In this document: positions 45,436-55,739 of the stretch, one piece after another
Position numbering within the stretch: the first letter of the stretch is position 1
Layout of the letters: every line of letters starts with the position of its first letter
Assembly: GCF_040183065.1 (NCBI RefSeq)
Contig: NC_091125.1
Span: 31,637,812 to 31,701,811, forward strand
Reading direction: 5' to 3'
Length of the DNA stretch: 64,000 nucleotides
Source: Periplaneta americana
Taxonomy: Eukaryota > Arthropoda > Insecta > Blattodea > Blattidae
Position numbers and translations under genes: made by a program
The notes under the pieces: model-generated
The model's input: the letters and a program-made list of their open reading frames with translations, nothing else
What the model was told of the DNA's origin: nothing
The model's database searches: none

Positions 45436-46851
45436 CAAAGCTCGGAACTTGGGGACTTGTGTGAAGTGTGCATGAGTAAGGTTACAGGTACAACGTACAC
45501 AGAGCTCACCCTGCAAGTGCTCAGGGACAGTCGTGTGTACTAAGAAAGTGGCCACAAGGACGAGGGACGAGGAAACCCTGTCGTGTCGAAGCCAATGACA
45601 TTCAGATAATTAGAGGTAAACGGTCTATTTGAGGAATTAGAAAATATGTATTATTCGAATGGGTATTATATACGTTTGAAAATATATTTCTTAAATTTTA
45701 GGTACAGAATTTCGTGGAGGAATTCTGAGGAGATACATTATTTTCTTCGAGTGGAGAGTTTATATTTTGTAAGTTATGCCACACATAAACTAGAGACTGG
45801 AAACGGGCATTCATTGAAATACATTGCAGTCCCTTAAATCGGTGAAAAATTTGTCCATAGCCATGGATCAACTCGTAGTGGAACCTTCCCTAGTAGTGAC
45901 ACAGAAATTGAAAACTACTTTCGAGAAAAATTTAGGATACTTGTCTTTCTCAGATACGAGATCAGCTAGCAACTGCTGAAAATCGAACAGAAAACAGTGA
46001 CAGTGAAAACATTCAGTATTTTATTTCGGCGCAAGACTTTATAATAAAATTACAAACCATTTTCCAAATTTGAAATTTTTTTAAAATTGAAGCTTTTAAA
46101 AAAGAAATTTGTAAAATTATCCATGTTATATAGGTCCTAATATTAACAAATGTATTTTTTTTACCTTTTATTTCTGTCGACTATATTCATGCTTTTATTG
46201 AATATCACTGGCTTCTGTCGGATTGTCAATTTATATTAAATGTGTATTTTTCTCTCTTTTTCTCTTTCACCTTTATTCTTGCTCTTGTGTTGTATTTATT
46301 GGTTTGAATTAAGTTACTTACTGCATTTAGTAAACTGTCCTTGTAAATTTTATGTTGTATTATTGACTAAGAAACACCGTACATGAGCCTGGCTCTTACG
46401 GTAGTGGCTAGAAACATTTTTATTTTATAAATTTAATTTGTACTCACTAGGTAGCTAGTTAAAATAAATAAAATAAAAAAATTTAAGTTTGCTCCCGTCA
46501 CTTCATGTGACGTGGAAATAAGTTTCTTTCGTTTCAAATCATGTTTAACTAACAGACAAAGAAGTTATGGATTCGAAAATCTTCTAATGTATGTAGTCAT
46601 ACACTGTAATAAAATGTACAGAGCAGAACTGTAAATTTGATATATTTTGCACGTTTATTTATATACATTATATATGCTATAAAATTACGTGTTTCAACCT
46701 ACCATAATATTATCAATATGTTGTTCTAGCCAGGAACTACCTTTATAGCAGACCTGACAGTACCTCTGTGCTGGAAGCGGGAGTTTGTTGACATTGAAGT
46801 CCGGTCGCTTAGCCACGTTCAAAGACACAAGTCCCCAAATTCCGAGCTTCG
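45436..46851. mobile_element. Element with perfect 8-bp target duplication, 1416 bp, hAT-like
   Basis: The left end is CAAAGCTCGGAACTTGGGGA then CTTGTGT; the right end reversed is CGAAGCTCGGAATTTGGGGA then CTTGTGT, 25 of 27 identical. GTTATTAG lies directly outside both ends (45428-45435 and 46852-46859), a perfect 8-base duplication as made by hAT (or P-type) transposases. The inner sequence has no readable transposase; the open frame 45646-45837 has no known motif. Borders starting CAAAG instead of the usual CAG make the superfamily assignment moderate. Confidence 0.8.
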
Positions 46852-46924
46852 GTTATTAGACACAACATCGGTTACTCATCTACTAGCTGTACCGGTCACT
46901 CTCTTACGCAGTCACATACTTTTT

Positions 46925-47125
46925 TTAATTATGGTTTATTTAACGACGCTCGCAACTGCCGTGCCGATGTGCCAGAATTTTTTCCCGCAGTTCTTTTACA
47001 TGTCAGTAAATCTATTGGCATGAGCCTGTCGCATGTAAGCATTTAAATGTTATCAACATAGGCCGGAATTGAACCCACAATTTCGAGCACAGAAGGCCAG
47101 CGCTATACCGACTACGCAGTCAAAT
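46925..47125 (-). mobile_element. tRNA-derived SINE, second type
   Basis: On the minus strand the head includes GTCGGTATAGCGCTGGCCTT, with GTGGGTTCAATTCCGGCC at the B box. The body contains GCGACAGGCTCATGCC, AATAGATTTACTGACATG, AAGAACTGCGGG and TGCGAGCGTCGTTAAATAAA. The copy at 55497-55735 has the same body. Confidence 0.85.
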
Positions 47126-47864
47126 ATCTTCTCTGTGGCTTCGCATTAACACTGAGCCGTGCACGACGGCTCAGCTGTTGGAACACCCTACTACAGCGCC
47201 GCGACTGTCGACTAGAGTTCATCTTGACATGAGAGCTATCTATTCTAAGCAAAGAGTTTGTAATACTTACTAGAGAGACATACCCGTGAGTGGCAAGCAA
47301 GAAAAATGTCACAAATTGAATCGGCTAGCATCCGCCAGTGAAAGGAGTGTTCGCGGCGCGAAATTCGAAAACAGTACCACAATACATTGATGTAGCCTGG
47401 TGATAGACACTATTTTAAACATCTTTTACAAAGGATGAGTCGTGATGAAATAAACATGAATGGCAGAGGAGCGCTATATTTATTAAAGTATTATAATGAT
47501 TCATCTTTGGCGATATTCTAAAAAATAAATTAAATCACCATATACACTCGAGATAAGTGTGTGAAATATTAAATAATGGCAATGTCAGCATTAATTTTCA
47601 GTATTACTAATATTGTTTTAAGGACATAATAATGGATATTTACTGTAATATTTAAAATGATCTATATTTCAGTCCTTTCAAGGAAAGGAAGAGGAAAGTA
47701 TATGGTGCTTAGAATATATTTAGTGGTGAAATATGAGATCATAAAAATTCTGGAAACTGATTTAAAATATAATGAGAATACATTTTATCATAAAACAATC
47801 TATTCATTGTGTAGTTGATGACCACCAAGTTAGAGGTCAGTACAGACTTTTTAATACAATTAGT
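47126..47864. other. noncoding gap
   Basis: No gene recognised. Confidence 0.35.
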
Positions 47865-48875
47865 AGCGGTAATAGTAGGCCTAGGAGTAGTGGTAATAGT
47901 AGGCCTAGTAGTAGTGGTAATAGTAGACCTAGTAGTAGTGGTAATAATAGGCCTAGTAGTAGTGGTAATAATAGGCCTAGTAGTAAGTTAGTAGTAGTAA
48001 TAATAGGCCTAGTAGTAGTAGTAGTAGTAATAGGCCTAGTAGTAGTGGTAATAATAGGCCTAGTAGTAGTGGTAATAATAGGCCTAGTAGTAGTGGTAAT
48101 AATAGGCCTAGTAGTAGTGGTAATAATGGGCCTAGTAGTAGTGGTAATAATAGGCCTAGTAGTAGTGGTAATAATAGGCCTAGTAGTAGTGGTAATAATA
48201 GGACTAGTAGCAGTCGTAATAATAAGCCTAGTAGTAGTGGTAATAATAGACCTAGTAGTAGTGGTAATAATAGACCTAGTAGTAGTGGTAATAGTAGGCC
48301 TAGTAGTAGTGGTAATAGTAGGCCTAGTAGTAGTGGTAATAATAGGCCTAGTATTAGTGGTAGGAGTAGGCTTAGTTTTTGTGGTAATAGTAGGCCTAAT
48401 AATAATGGTAATAGTAGGCCTAGTTTTGGTAGTATTAGTAGACCTAGTAGTAGTGAGACCTAGTCTGTGGTAGTGGTAATAATAGACCTAATAGTAGTGG
48501 TAATAGTAGGCCTAGTAGTAGTGGTAATAGGCCTAGTAGTAGTGGTAATAATAGGCCTAGTAGTAGTGGTAATAATAGGCCTAGTAGTAGTGGTAATAGT
48601 AGGCCTAGTAGTAGTGGTAATAGTAGGCCTAGTATTTGTGGTAATAGTAGGCCTAGTATTTGTGGTAATAGTAGGCCTAATAATAGTGGTCATAGTAGGC
48701 CTAGTTTTGGTAGTATTAGTAGGCCTAGTAGTAGTGAGACCTAGTCTGTGGTAGTGGTAATAATAGACCTAATAGTAGTGGTAATAGTAGGCCTAGTAGT
48801 AGTGGTCATAGTAGACCTAGTAGTAGTGGTCATAGTAGACCTAGTAGCAGTGGTAATAATAGGCCTAGCTAGGCC
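47865..48875. repeat. 24-bp minisatellite with 281-bp higher-order repeat, about 1 kb
   Basis: The basic unit is GGTAATAATAGGCCTAGTAG followed by TAGT (24 bases), repeated about 40 times with substitutions. A variant block from TAGTTTTGGTAGTATTAGTA at 48421 recurs at 48702, exactly 281 bases on. Both are followed by GAGACCTAGTCTGTGGTAGT. This shows duplication of a multi-unit block. The open frames across it (GNSRPSSS or VVVIIGLV repeats, and the minus TITTTTRP frame) are products of the repeat; 281 is not a multiple of three, so the frame is not conserved between blocks. Confidence 0.95.
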
Positions 48876-49071
48876 ATCAGCTATATTTTCACTAATTTCT
48901 TTGCATTTAATACAACCAAAAACTAGAAGTACATACTGTACAAAACGGAAATTACATGATCAATTCATTTATTGTGAAACAAAACAGTTTTAGACATATA
49001 GTCTGCGGATTTACTTATGCACTCTGCTATTATAATCCACTGTAATGTGATGGCACGTAACCCTTACTTAC

Positions 49072-49145
49072 ATTGTTGAAATCAGCCTTATAAACCTGAT
49101 TAATATGTTTCTGGAAAAACTTTATCCAAGAAATATTCTGACATT
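49072..49145 (-). other. Possible internal coding exon, 74 bp
   Basis: On the minus strand a pyrimidine-bearing stretch ends TGTGTTTACAG just before 49145 and a strong donor AAT/GTAAGTAAGG follows 49072. Between them the frame is open and, with the two adjoining bases, reads about CQNISWIKFFQKHINQVYKA and DFNN. The SWIKF wording reminds me faintly of M13-type peptidases, but 20-odd residues are too few to name it. The LINE at 49199 is inserted only about 50 bases upstream. No partner exon was found. Confidence 0.2.
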
Positions 49146-49198
49146 CTGTAAACACATTCAAAGGAGGAACTGCATTTGGAACATTCTTCCAAGTATTA

Positions 49199-49222
49199 AG
49201 ATAATAATAATAATAATAATAT
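49199..49222 (-). repeat. (ATT)n 3' tail of the LINE
   Basis: About seven AAT/ATT copies end the element instead of poly-A, as in CR1/L2-type LINEs. Confidence 0.75.
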
Positions 49223-49465
49223 TTATTAATACTATACACTTGAGCTACATTAGGCATTGCAGCCCGAAAGAGCAGAAGCTCGTGCTCGGGCGCAGTTCAG
49301 ATCAGTTATACAAAATATATCACAAAATTACGAGAGTTCATTGAGCACAATCACATTAATAAATGGTAAAATACATACAGCATGTAATATGTCTATATAC
49401 AAATAGAAAATAAAGAAGTACATGAATATTAGAGTAACAATTTTTAACTCAATTAGCTTAAACAA

Positions 49466-52438
49466 TTAAATAATTAATCTGATTTGTTTCTTAAATCTAT
49501 GTGTGTTAAGTGTACTTAGCTCAGGGTAAGCTCTAATTAATGTATTATATATTTTGGGTCCAAAATTTCTGCTGTGTTTTAATCCAGCAGTTGTGTGGCA
49601 TTTGGGAGTATTTAGAAAGAAACTGTAGTTTTGTCTCGTCTGGTATTCATGAGGATCAAATTTAAATTTATTGTGGTTTTTATGGAAGTAAATCAGCAAT
49701 TTTTGTTTATAAATTTGTTCTAGATTTGATACGCCAAATTCCTGAAAAATTAATTTTGTTGGGTAATCAAAAGGTTTATATAGACAAATTTTGATAATTC
49801 TTTTTTGGAGCAGATTTAAAGGACGGAGAGTCGATTTTGCCATTCCTCCCCAACCTAAAATACCATACTGAATTATTGATTGAAACAGAGCTAAGTACAC
49901 AGTACGCAGAACATAAACAGGTAAATAAGAGCGTAGAATGGAAAATTTGTGGATTGTTTTACGCAATCTGTTACACAGAAAGGAGATATGCTTGTCCCAT
50001 TTTAAATGTTGGTCAATAATAATGCCTAAATATTTAACTTGTGAGGATATACTCAAAGCGTTACATGAGCAAGTAGGTAGGTTACAATCATGTATAGTTA
50101 TACTTATATTATTATTTATTTCTAGTTGCTCAAGGCCATGTGATGTTAATGAAAATGGTATTAATTTTGTTTTAGAAACGTTCAAAGAAAGTAAGTGAGC
50201 ATCCAGCCATTCTTTAATAATATTAATACCACTGTTAGAATTTTGATAAGTTTCATTCCAACTCGAACCGCTAAATATAACCACAGTATCATCAGCATAA
50301 GAATACAGAGTACCAGAATATTTCTCAATGTCAATTTTAAGTAAATCGTTGATATATATTAAAAACAAAACAGGACCTAAAATCGTCCCCTGAGGTACAC
50401 CTATGTCAATGTTACGTGATTTACTAAGGTGATCATTTATTTTAGTTGCTTGAGTTCTGTTACTTAAGTAAGATTTAAATAATTTTAAAGCAATTCCATT
50501 AATTCCTAATCTATCCATTTTATTCAAAAGTATACTGTGATTGACCGTATCGAAAGCTTTTTGTAAGTCTAGAAAAATTCCTAGACATTTATTTCCTACA
50601 TCTAATTCTTGAATTATTTTTGAGGTAACTGCCATAATAGCATCATCAGTGCACAAATTTTTTCTGAAACCAAATTGATTATCATTTAGTAGTTTATTTT
50701 TTTCTAAAAATGTTATTAACCGTGTTTTTATACATTTTTCAAATACCTTAGAGAGACTAGGTAATAGTGAAATGGGTCTGTAATTATTAAGATTATTTTT
50801 GTCACCAGACTTGTGAATTGGTATCACCACAGCATGTTTTAGGGCTGAGGGAAATACACCTTGAGATATGCACAAATTAAATATAAAGGCTAGTGGTTTA
50901 GAAATAGCTTCGATAATAAGTTTCAGGGTATTTGTTGTAATACCATCAATACCAGGAGACACATTATTTTTTAAACTGTTTACAATATTAATGATTTCAC
51001 ATTCGTTTACAGGAAACATAAACATAGATGATATACTTTTATTATAAAGCTTATAGTGATGAGTACCAAATACTTTCTTTTTTATATTAGATACGATGTC
51101 ATGACTTACATTAGTAAAATGATCGTTAAATTCATTTGCGATAGTTTCCTTGTTTTCAATTGTTATTCCATTTCGACTTATAATTGTCTTTAATATACTA
51201 TTTTTATTACATTGGGTGTCAGTAGCTTCGTTTATGGTCTTCCAAAATTGCTTTGGATTATTTTTATTTTTGTTAAATTTTTCAGAATAATATTTGATTC
51301 TCTGATTTCTTATTACATTAGTGAGAATATTTCTATATTTTTTGTAGTAATTTAATAAAACATTGTTTTGTGGGTCTCGTTTAACTTGCTTAGCTAACTT
51401 ATCCCTAGATCGTATTGATTTAACAATACCTGTGGTAATCCAAGGTTTAATTTTTTTGTACTTACTTGAGAATTTGAGAGGGACATGATTAGAAAATTTA
51501 CAAATTAGGTTACAGAGTATTTTATAAAAATTATCGAAACATGTATCTGCGTCTTCATTGTAGAATATAGATTCCCAATTAATATTATTAATATTTGATA
51601 TTAGGCTTTTATGGTTTATAATTAGCTTATAATTGTCCGAAGGTTCAGTGGCTTCTCTGCTAATACTTTTATTACTGATTGACAACAATGCAAAAGTCAT
51701 ATAATGATCTGTTATTGCGCTTGCATATACTCCAGGTATAAAATGTAAGTTATTTCCCGTTTTTAGGAAAATATGGTCAAGACATGAATTGGATGATGGA
51801 CGAGTAATGGAATTTAAGTATTTCACGTATCCATATTCATGCATGATATTTAAATACGTGTTGCCAAAATTATCTAATCTATTTTCTAAAATTTGAATGT
51901 TTATGTCACCCAGAATAACATGGTTGTTTAAATCTTTGTATATTGACAAGAAGCTTTCAAAATTTTTCAGAAATTCATTTTTGCATAGTTTTGGAGATCT
52001 GTAAATTGCAGTTAGGTTAACAAGAGTATCATTAATAAGTGTTAATTGAAAATGTATAGCGTTGCAATGGGAAATGTCAATATCACTTAAAGACACTACG
52101 ATGTTTTCCTTAAAATATACAACTATACCATCACATTTATTATACTTATTACTTTTAACAAATTTTTTATAACCATTAATATCATAGCCAGAGTCATGAT
52201 CAAGCCAGGTTTCAGTTAGAACTATAATATCAAAGTAAAAGGAAAAATTATTAAGTAAAACACAGAGTTCGGAAAAATTTTTGTTGATGCTACGAATGTT
52301 TAAGTGAAATATTTTAAGATCTGATAGAATATTGGTAATATACTCATTGCAGTGAAGTAAATCGTTAAAAACCATTGTGTTATTATTGTTATTAAATTTG
52401 CACTGATGGATTTCATTTAATATAGTATTACTAGCCAT
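49466..52438 (-). CDS. LINE ORF2: endonuclease and reverse transcriptase, 990 aa
   Basis: It nicks target DNA and copies the element RNA at the nick. Residues about 43-250 form an apurinic-type endonuclease: LNIRSIN (46-52), TETW (75-78), IYRSP (145-149), LGDIN (176-180) and TDH (243-245), with the expected catalytic E, D and H. The reverse transcriptase spans about 520-780: NYRPISLLP (552-560), FLDLQKAFDTVNH (622-634), VPQGTILGP (681-689) and the catalytic YADD (714-717). A C-terminal region has WGGMAKSTLRPLNLLQKR. I see no RNase H or CCHC knuckle. The whole frame is open and all core residues are present, so it may be active. The ATG at 52438 is the first in frame and lies 52 bases after ORF1; translation by re-initiation is a guess. 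Confidence 0.93.
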   Translation of the reverse strand: MASNTILNEIHQCKFNNNNNTMVFNDLLHCNEYITNILSDLKIFHLNIRSINKNFSELCVLLNNFSFYFDIIVLTETWLDHDSGYDINGYKKFVKSNKYNKCDGIVVYFKENIVVSLSDIDISHCNAIHFQLTLINDTLVNLTAIYRSPKLCKNEFLKNFESFLSIYKDLNNHVILGDINIQILENRLDNFGNTYLNIMHEYGYVKYLNSITRPSSNSCLDHIFLKTGNNLHFIPGVYASAITDHYMTFALLSISNKSISREATEPSDNYKLIINHKSLISNINNINWESIFYNEDADTCFDNFYKILCNLICKFSNHVPLKFSSKYKKIKPWITTGIVKSIRSRDKLAKQVKRDPQNNVLLNYYKKYRNILTNVIRNQRIKYYSEKFNKNKNNPKQFWKTINEATDTQCNKNSILKTIISRNGITIENKETIANEFNDHFTNVSHDIVSNIKKKVFGTHHYKLYNKSISSMFMFPVNECEIINIVNSLKNNVSPGIDGITTNTLKLIIEAISKPLAFIFNLCISQGVFPSALKHAVVIPIHKSGDKNNLNNYRPISLLPSLSKVFEKCIKTRLITFLEKNKLLNDNQFGFRKNLCTDDAIMAVTSKIIQELDVGNKCLGIFLDLQKAFDTVNHSILLNKMDRLGINGIALKLFKSYLSNRTQATKINDHLSKSRNIDIGVPQGTILGPVLFLIYINDLLKIDIEKYSGTLYSYADDTVVIFSGSSWNETYQNSNSGINIIKEWLDAHLLSLNVSKTKLIPFSLTSHGLEQLEINNNISITIHDCNLPTCSCNALSISSQVKYLGIIIDQHLKWDKHISFLCNRLRKTIHKFSILRSYLPVYVLRTVYLALFQSIIQYGILGWGGMAKSTLRPLNLLQKRIIKICLYKPFDYPTKLIFQEFGVSNLEQIYKQKLLIYFHKNHNKFKFDPHEYQTRQNYSFFLNTPKCHTTAGLKHSRNFGPKIYNTLIRAYPELSTLNTHRFKKQIRLII

Positions 52439-52490
52439 TTTTAAGTCAATTATATTGTATAATTAAACGTGGTTACCGACACAATAGTAT

Positions 52491-53252
52491 TTACAAATTA
52501 TTTACATCGTCAACATTAGTGATTTTACTCACGGGGCTGGCTTCATCTTTTCTTGCAAATATCTTACCGTCTCTTGTCCATACAAATTTATAATTCTTCA
52601 GTCGTGCTGCATCCCTTGTCTTATTCAAAAGGTCTCTGGTCACTGCTGTCAGTTGGTCACCTGCTGTGATTCTTCCTTCCGGAAGTTCCCTGTTGACTTT
52701 CTTTGTCGCAATCCCAGGGCCGCTGTCGTCTTTCTTGGCCTCGTTCCTGAACAGCTGGAGCCATTCATCACGACTTCTCCTCTTTGTGAAGCGGATGACA
52801 ATAGGACGCGTCTTTCCTGGCCTGGATGGTATACGATGTGCTATGCTTACATCATGTTGCACCAATTCACTACCGCCTATGACTTCCGATATTTGGTCAA
52901 TAACTTCATAAGTTGATTGTTCATCGACCTCCGGAACTCCAAATAGCATTATATTGTCTCTGCGTGTGTACTGCTGCAGATCACTCACTTCCTGCTTAAG
53001 ATGGTCATTTTCTTTCACTAGCCTCTTCATCTCCTCCTGCGTGGAGTTGAGTTCATGTCTTGTGTGCGCCAGTTCCTCTCTAAGACTATCGAACTTGGAC
53101 GACATGAATTCAACTGATTTTCTTAGTTCATTCACCTCCATCTGCACTGAAGATTTAAGATCCTCAAACATAAGTTTGAGGGTGGAAATAATCTGACTGT
53201 CCTGATCCTTCCCACTCCCTCCTTCACAGTTTGTACCCTTGTTTCTACCCAT
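52491..53252 (-). CDS. LINE ORF1: coiled-coil RNA-binding protein, 253 aa
   Basis: ORF1 proteins of this kind coat the element RNA and act as chaperones. From the ATG at 53252 (MGRNKGTN) a heptad-rich segment covers residues about 30-95 (LKSSVQMEVNELRKSV, then LREELAHTRHELNSTQEEM, then LKQEVSDLQQY). It is followed by an RRM-like start RRDNIMLFGVPE (98-109), IAHRIPSR (137-144) and RPIVIRFTKRRSRDEWL (149-165). This is the order seen in L1-like ORF1 proteins of several insect LINEs. The frame is open further upstream to an ATG at 53369, but the extra 39 residues have no recognisable domain and overlap another short frame, so I prefer 53252. It lies directly upstream of ORF2. Confidence 0.85.
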   Translation of the reverse strand: MGRNKGTNCEGGSGKDQDSQIISTLKLMFEDLKSSVQMEVNELRKSVEFMSSKFDSLREELAHTRHELNSTQEEMKRLVKENDHLKQEVSDLQQYTRRDNIMLFGVPEVDEQSTYEVIDQISEVIGGSELVQHDVSIAHRIPSRPGKTRPIVIRFTKRRSRDEWLQLFRNEAKKDDSGPGIATKKVNRELPEGRITAGDQLTAVTRDLLNKTRDAARLKNYKFVWTRDGKIFARKDEASPVSKITNVDDVNNL

Positions 53253-53254
53253 TG

Positions 53255-53395
53255 TTAAGACTGTAGTAACTCGCACCACGGAGCACACAAAAAACCCGAC
53301 TGCACTCTCCGAGCTTCTGAACTGAACTGCTTTCCTGAGCATCCTACAATAGTAGCTTTGTTCGAACAAATATTTACGGCGCAGTATTTTACCAT
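53255..53395 (-). pseudogene. Possible truncated THAP-type first exon
   Basis: An ATG at 53395 opens a 46-residue frame starting MVKYCAVNICSNKATIVGC. The first 13 residues look like the start of a THAP zinc finger (M-x3-C-x4-C with aromatic/hydrophobic spacing), but the fold needs more cysteine/histidine residues that do not follow. Upstream sequence is GC-richer with GGCGGCC at 53494-53500, as at a gene start. It may be a host exon cut by the LINE, or a chance frame in the LINE 5' UTR. Low certainty. Confidence 0.25.
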
Positions 53396-53399
53396 TTTC

Positions 53400-55280
53400 T
53401 TATTATTTCCCTTCAAGTGTACTTATATTTATTCGTACTCCTCAATAAGCATGAACTGCTTGCACTCCCAGCGAAGCATCAACTCCCTTTAATGGCGGCC
53501 GAACAGCGGTTCAATTTTGTACGCGAAACTAGCGCCGTTGGTGTCTCTAGTTATATATTACAAACTCTTTCATTCTAAGTGCGTTTCCTTCTTTCCTTTT
53601 TCATTCGCCAGCAGGAATTATGGGTATCTGAGAGAAGAGGGAGCCGATGTTATCTGGGAAGTCGCCACAAATAGATATGTTACTCGGAAATCTCCAGCGA
53701 AGTATTGAACAACTATTTTAGCATCAATTAGCTTCCAGTAAAGATATTAATATTTTGTCATACTCTGGGAAAGCCCTAGCGACATGGTGCACATCGATTA
53801 GGTTGTATAGTAACATATTGGTTAGGCTCGGTAAATTTAGGGATATAGTGTGGTACTACTAGTAAGTTGCAATCGTTGTAGTAATTCGCCTAGACGTAAT
53901 GAGATGTAGGAAACAGCATTGAGGTTATTTACAAATCTTGTCTCGCGTAATTGTGTGTGTCAAGTTATATTATTGGAATACGAATATGGTTGTATTCTGG
54001 ACCTCCTGGCCTCTTACGATCTTCAACTCCAATAGTCGTTCATGAGGTCTTCCAGCGAATTTGCCCTTTTAGTACGTTAGCAGAGAGTCAGATCTGCGAA
54101 TGGATTTTCTACCTTGTGGCATGTAACAAAACTTACAACCCTCAACTCTTGATTCCCTCCAAAATGAGTAAGAAGTAAAAAATCATAAATAATGCAATAC
54201 AAGATGAATTATATAAAGTTAATTTCCTAGAAGACGAAAACCTAAGATGGCTATTTAAACCAGCAGCGTGTCAAATTCCATGCGAAAAATATAGAAACCG
54301 CAGATTCATTAGAACAAGGAAACTTATGCCTTATTTTAAAACGAACAGATTTCGAGAATTAGAAAAAAACAAATAAAAATTGTACGAAAGTCGACTTGGA
54401 GTTTGGGATGAAGACACTGTAGTTATATAAGATAAACGAAAATCGTTTAGCAGTACAATAGAAATGAAAACTTTAAGGATAAAACAAAGAAATATCCATA
54501 AAAAAAAGAGAAATTCATAAGAAAGTAGACAAAATTGGAATAGTTTCTTGCCTAATTTGGAAAGAGACTTTAAAAACCTAATATAAAGACCTTATACTAT
54601 TTTACGAATGTAGACGAGGAACCTGAATAAAACAATCTGGCTGCAATACTTCAAAGCTTTATGATCTCTCCCTAAACATGAGCAGGAACTCCCCGTGTTC
54701 AAAATCAACACTTACAAGTTAAATTTAAAATTAATTGTAAACAAATATAGGCTACATGGATTATAAGACAAAATAATTTTCATAATTTCATTCTGAGCAT
54801 AAGAAATCTCAACGTGACTAGCTAATATGTACACATATTCTAAATGCGTCAAATTGACCAATTTTCTAAGGTGAGAGTCGAAGTTGTTTAACAGAGACGA
54901 GATGATTCTGGAATTTTGTTACAGCTGTTACCAAACTGTTGCTTCTTTAAGAACTTGGTCGAAGTCTCCGTGTGAATTACTCGTATATCTTCCTGTTTTC
55001 TCGGAGCTCTAGTTTTGTTATCTTAGAGATTAAATTTTAATATCTTCACTAAGACTGGCTTGGAAATGAGGTGGCTTGTCTTCTCTTGTTCATCCTCTTT
55101 AACTTTTCTTTATCATACTGTCCTCCTTTCCTTTGTCCAGCCAACTAAATAATCCTCTTTTTTTGCATCTTGTTCCATAACTTCTTATTTAGTCTTACAA
55201 AATCTCCTTAGTTTTTCTTCTCAGTATTATCATCTTGGTTTTATATTATTCCTTGTTTACTTCATTGCAATTGTCATTTT
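53400..55280. other. noncoding tract
   Basis: No gene recognised. The frame at 53951-54178 has no known motif. Confidence 0.35.
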
Positions 55281-55289
55281 AGTTACTAT

Positions 55290-55293
55290 CATC

Positions 55294-55335
<42 letters not shown>

Positions 55336-55365
55336 TATTATTATTACTACTATTATTATTATTAC

Positions 55366-55410
<45 letters not shown>

Positions 55411-55411
55411 T
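55290..55411. repeat. (TTA)n microsatellite
   Basis: About 40 copies of ATT/TTA with a few ACT interruptions, followed by GCTGCTGCTGCTGCT. Confidence 0.95.
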
Positions 55412-55496
55412 ACTGGTGCTGCTGCTGCTGCTCTGCACGTACAGTACATCCGAGACATAATAATTCCTGCGTATTTCAGTTCATTGAAAACGTGGA

Positions 55497-55735
55497 AAAT
55501 GTTATGTTTTATTTAACGGCGCTCGCAACTGCAGAGGTTATACCAGCGTCGCCGGATGTGCCGGAATTTTGTCTCGCAGGAGTTCTTTTACATGCCAGTA
55601 AATCTACTGACATGAGCCTATTGCATTTAAGCACACTTAAATGCCATCGACCTGGCCGGGGATCGAACCCGCAACCTTGGGCATAGAAGGCCAGCGCTGT
55701 ACCAGCTCGCTAACCAGGTCGACCAAAACGTGGAA
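55497..55735 (-). mobile_element. tRNA-derived SINE, second type, nearly full length
   Basis: The minus strand head contains GAGCTGGTACAGCGCTGGCC and a B box GCGGGTTCGATCCCCGGCC. The body has AGGTCGATGGCATTTAAGTG, TCAGTAGATTTACTGGCATG and GCGAGCGCCGTTAAATAAAA. It is the same family as 46925-47125. AAAACGTGGAAAATG occurs on both sides (about 55487-55501 and 55723-55738), which is a plausible target-site duplication. Confidence 0.88.
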
Positions 55736-55739
55736 AATG

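Larger units (their letters stand above)
49199..53365 (-). mobile_element. Two-ORF LINE, apparently intact
   Basis: Minus-strand order: 5' UTR (border uncertain, about 53260-53370), ORF1 (52491-53252), a 52-base gap, ORF2 (49466-52438), a 3' UTR of about 240 bases with AATAAA-like TTAATAAATATT, and an (ATT)n tail at 49199-49222. Both frames are open for their full length. ORF1 of the L1-like coiled-coil/RRM kind and ORF2 with endonuclease and reverse transcriptase but no RNase H fit the CR1/L2/Jockey side of the LINE tree; the clade was not tested. A clear target-site duplication was not found. Confidence 0.85.

Noticed and set aside
47865-48875. CRISPR-like array
   Set aside because: Units are contiguous with no unique spacers and the context is animal DNA.
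47772-48993. Open frames with GNSRPSSS, VVVIIGLV and TITTTTRP repeats
   Set aside because: They translate the 24-bp minisatellite; the 281-bp block shift changes the frame, so no protein is conserved.
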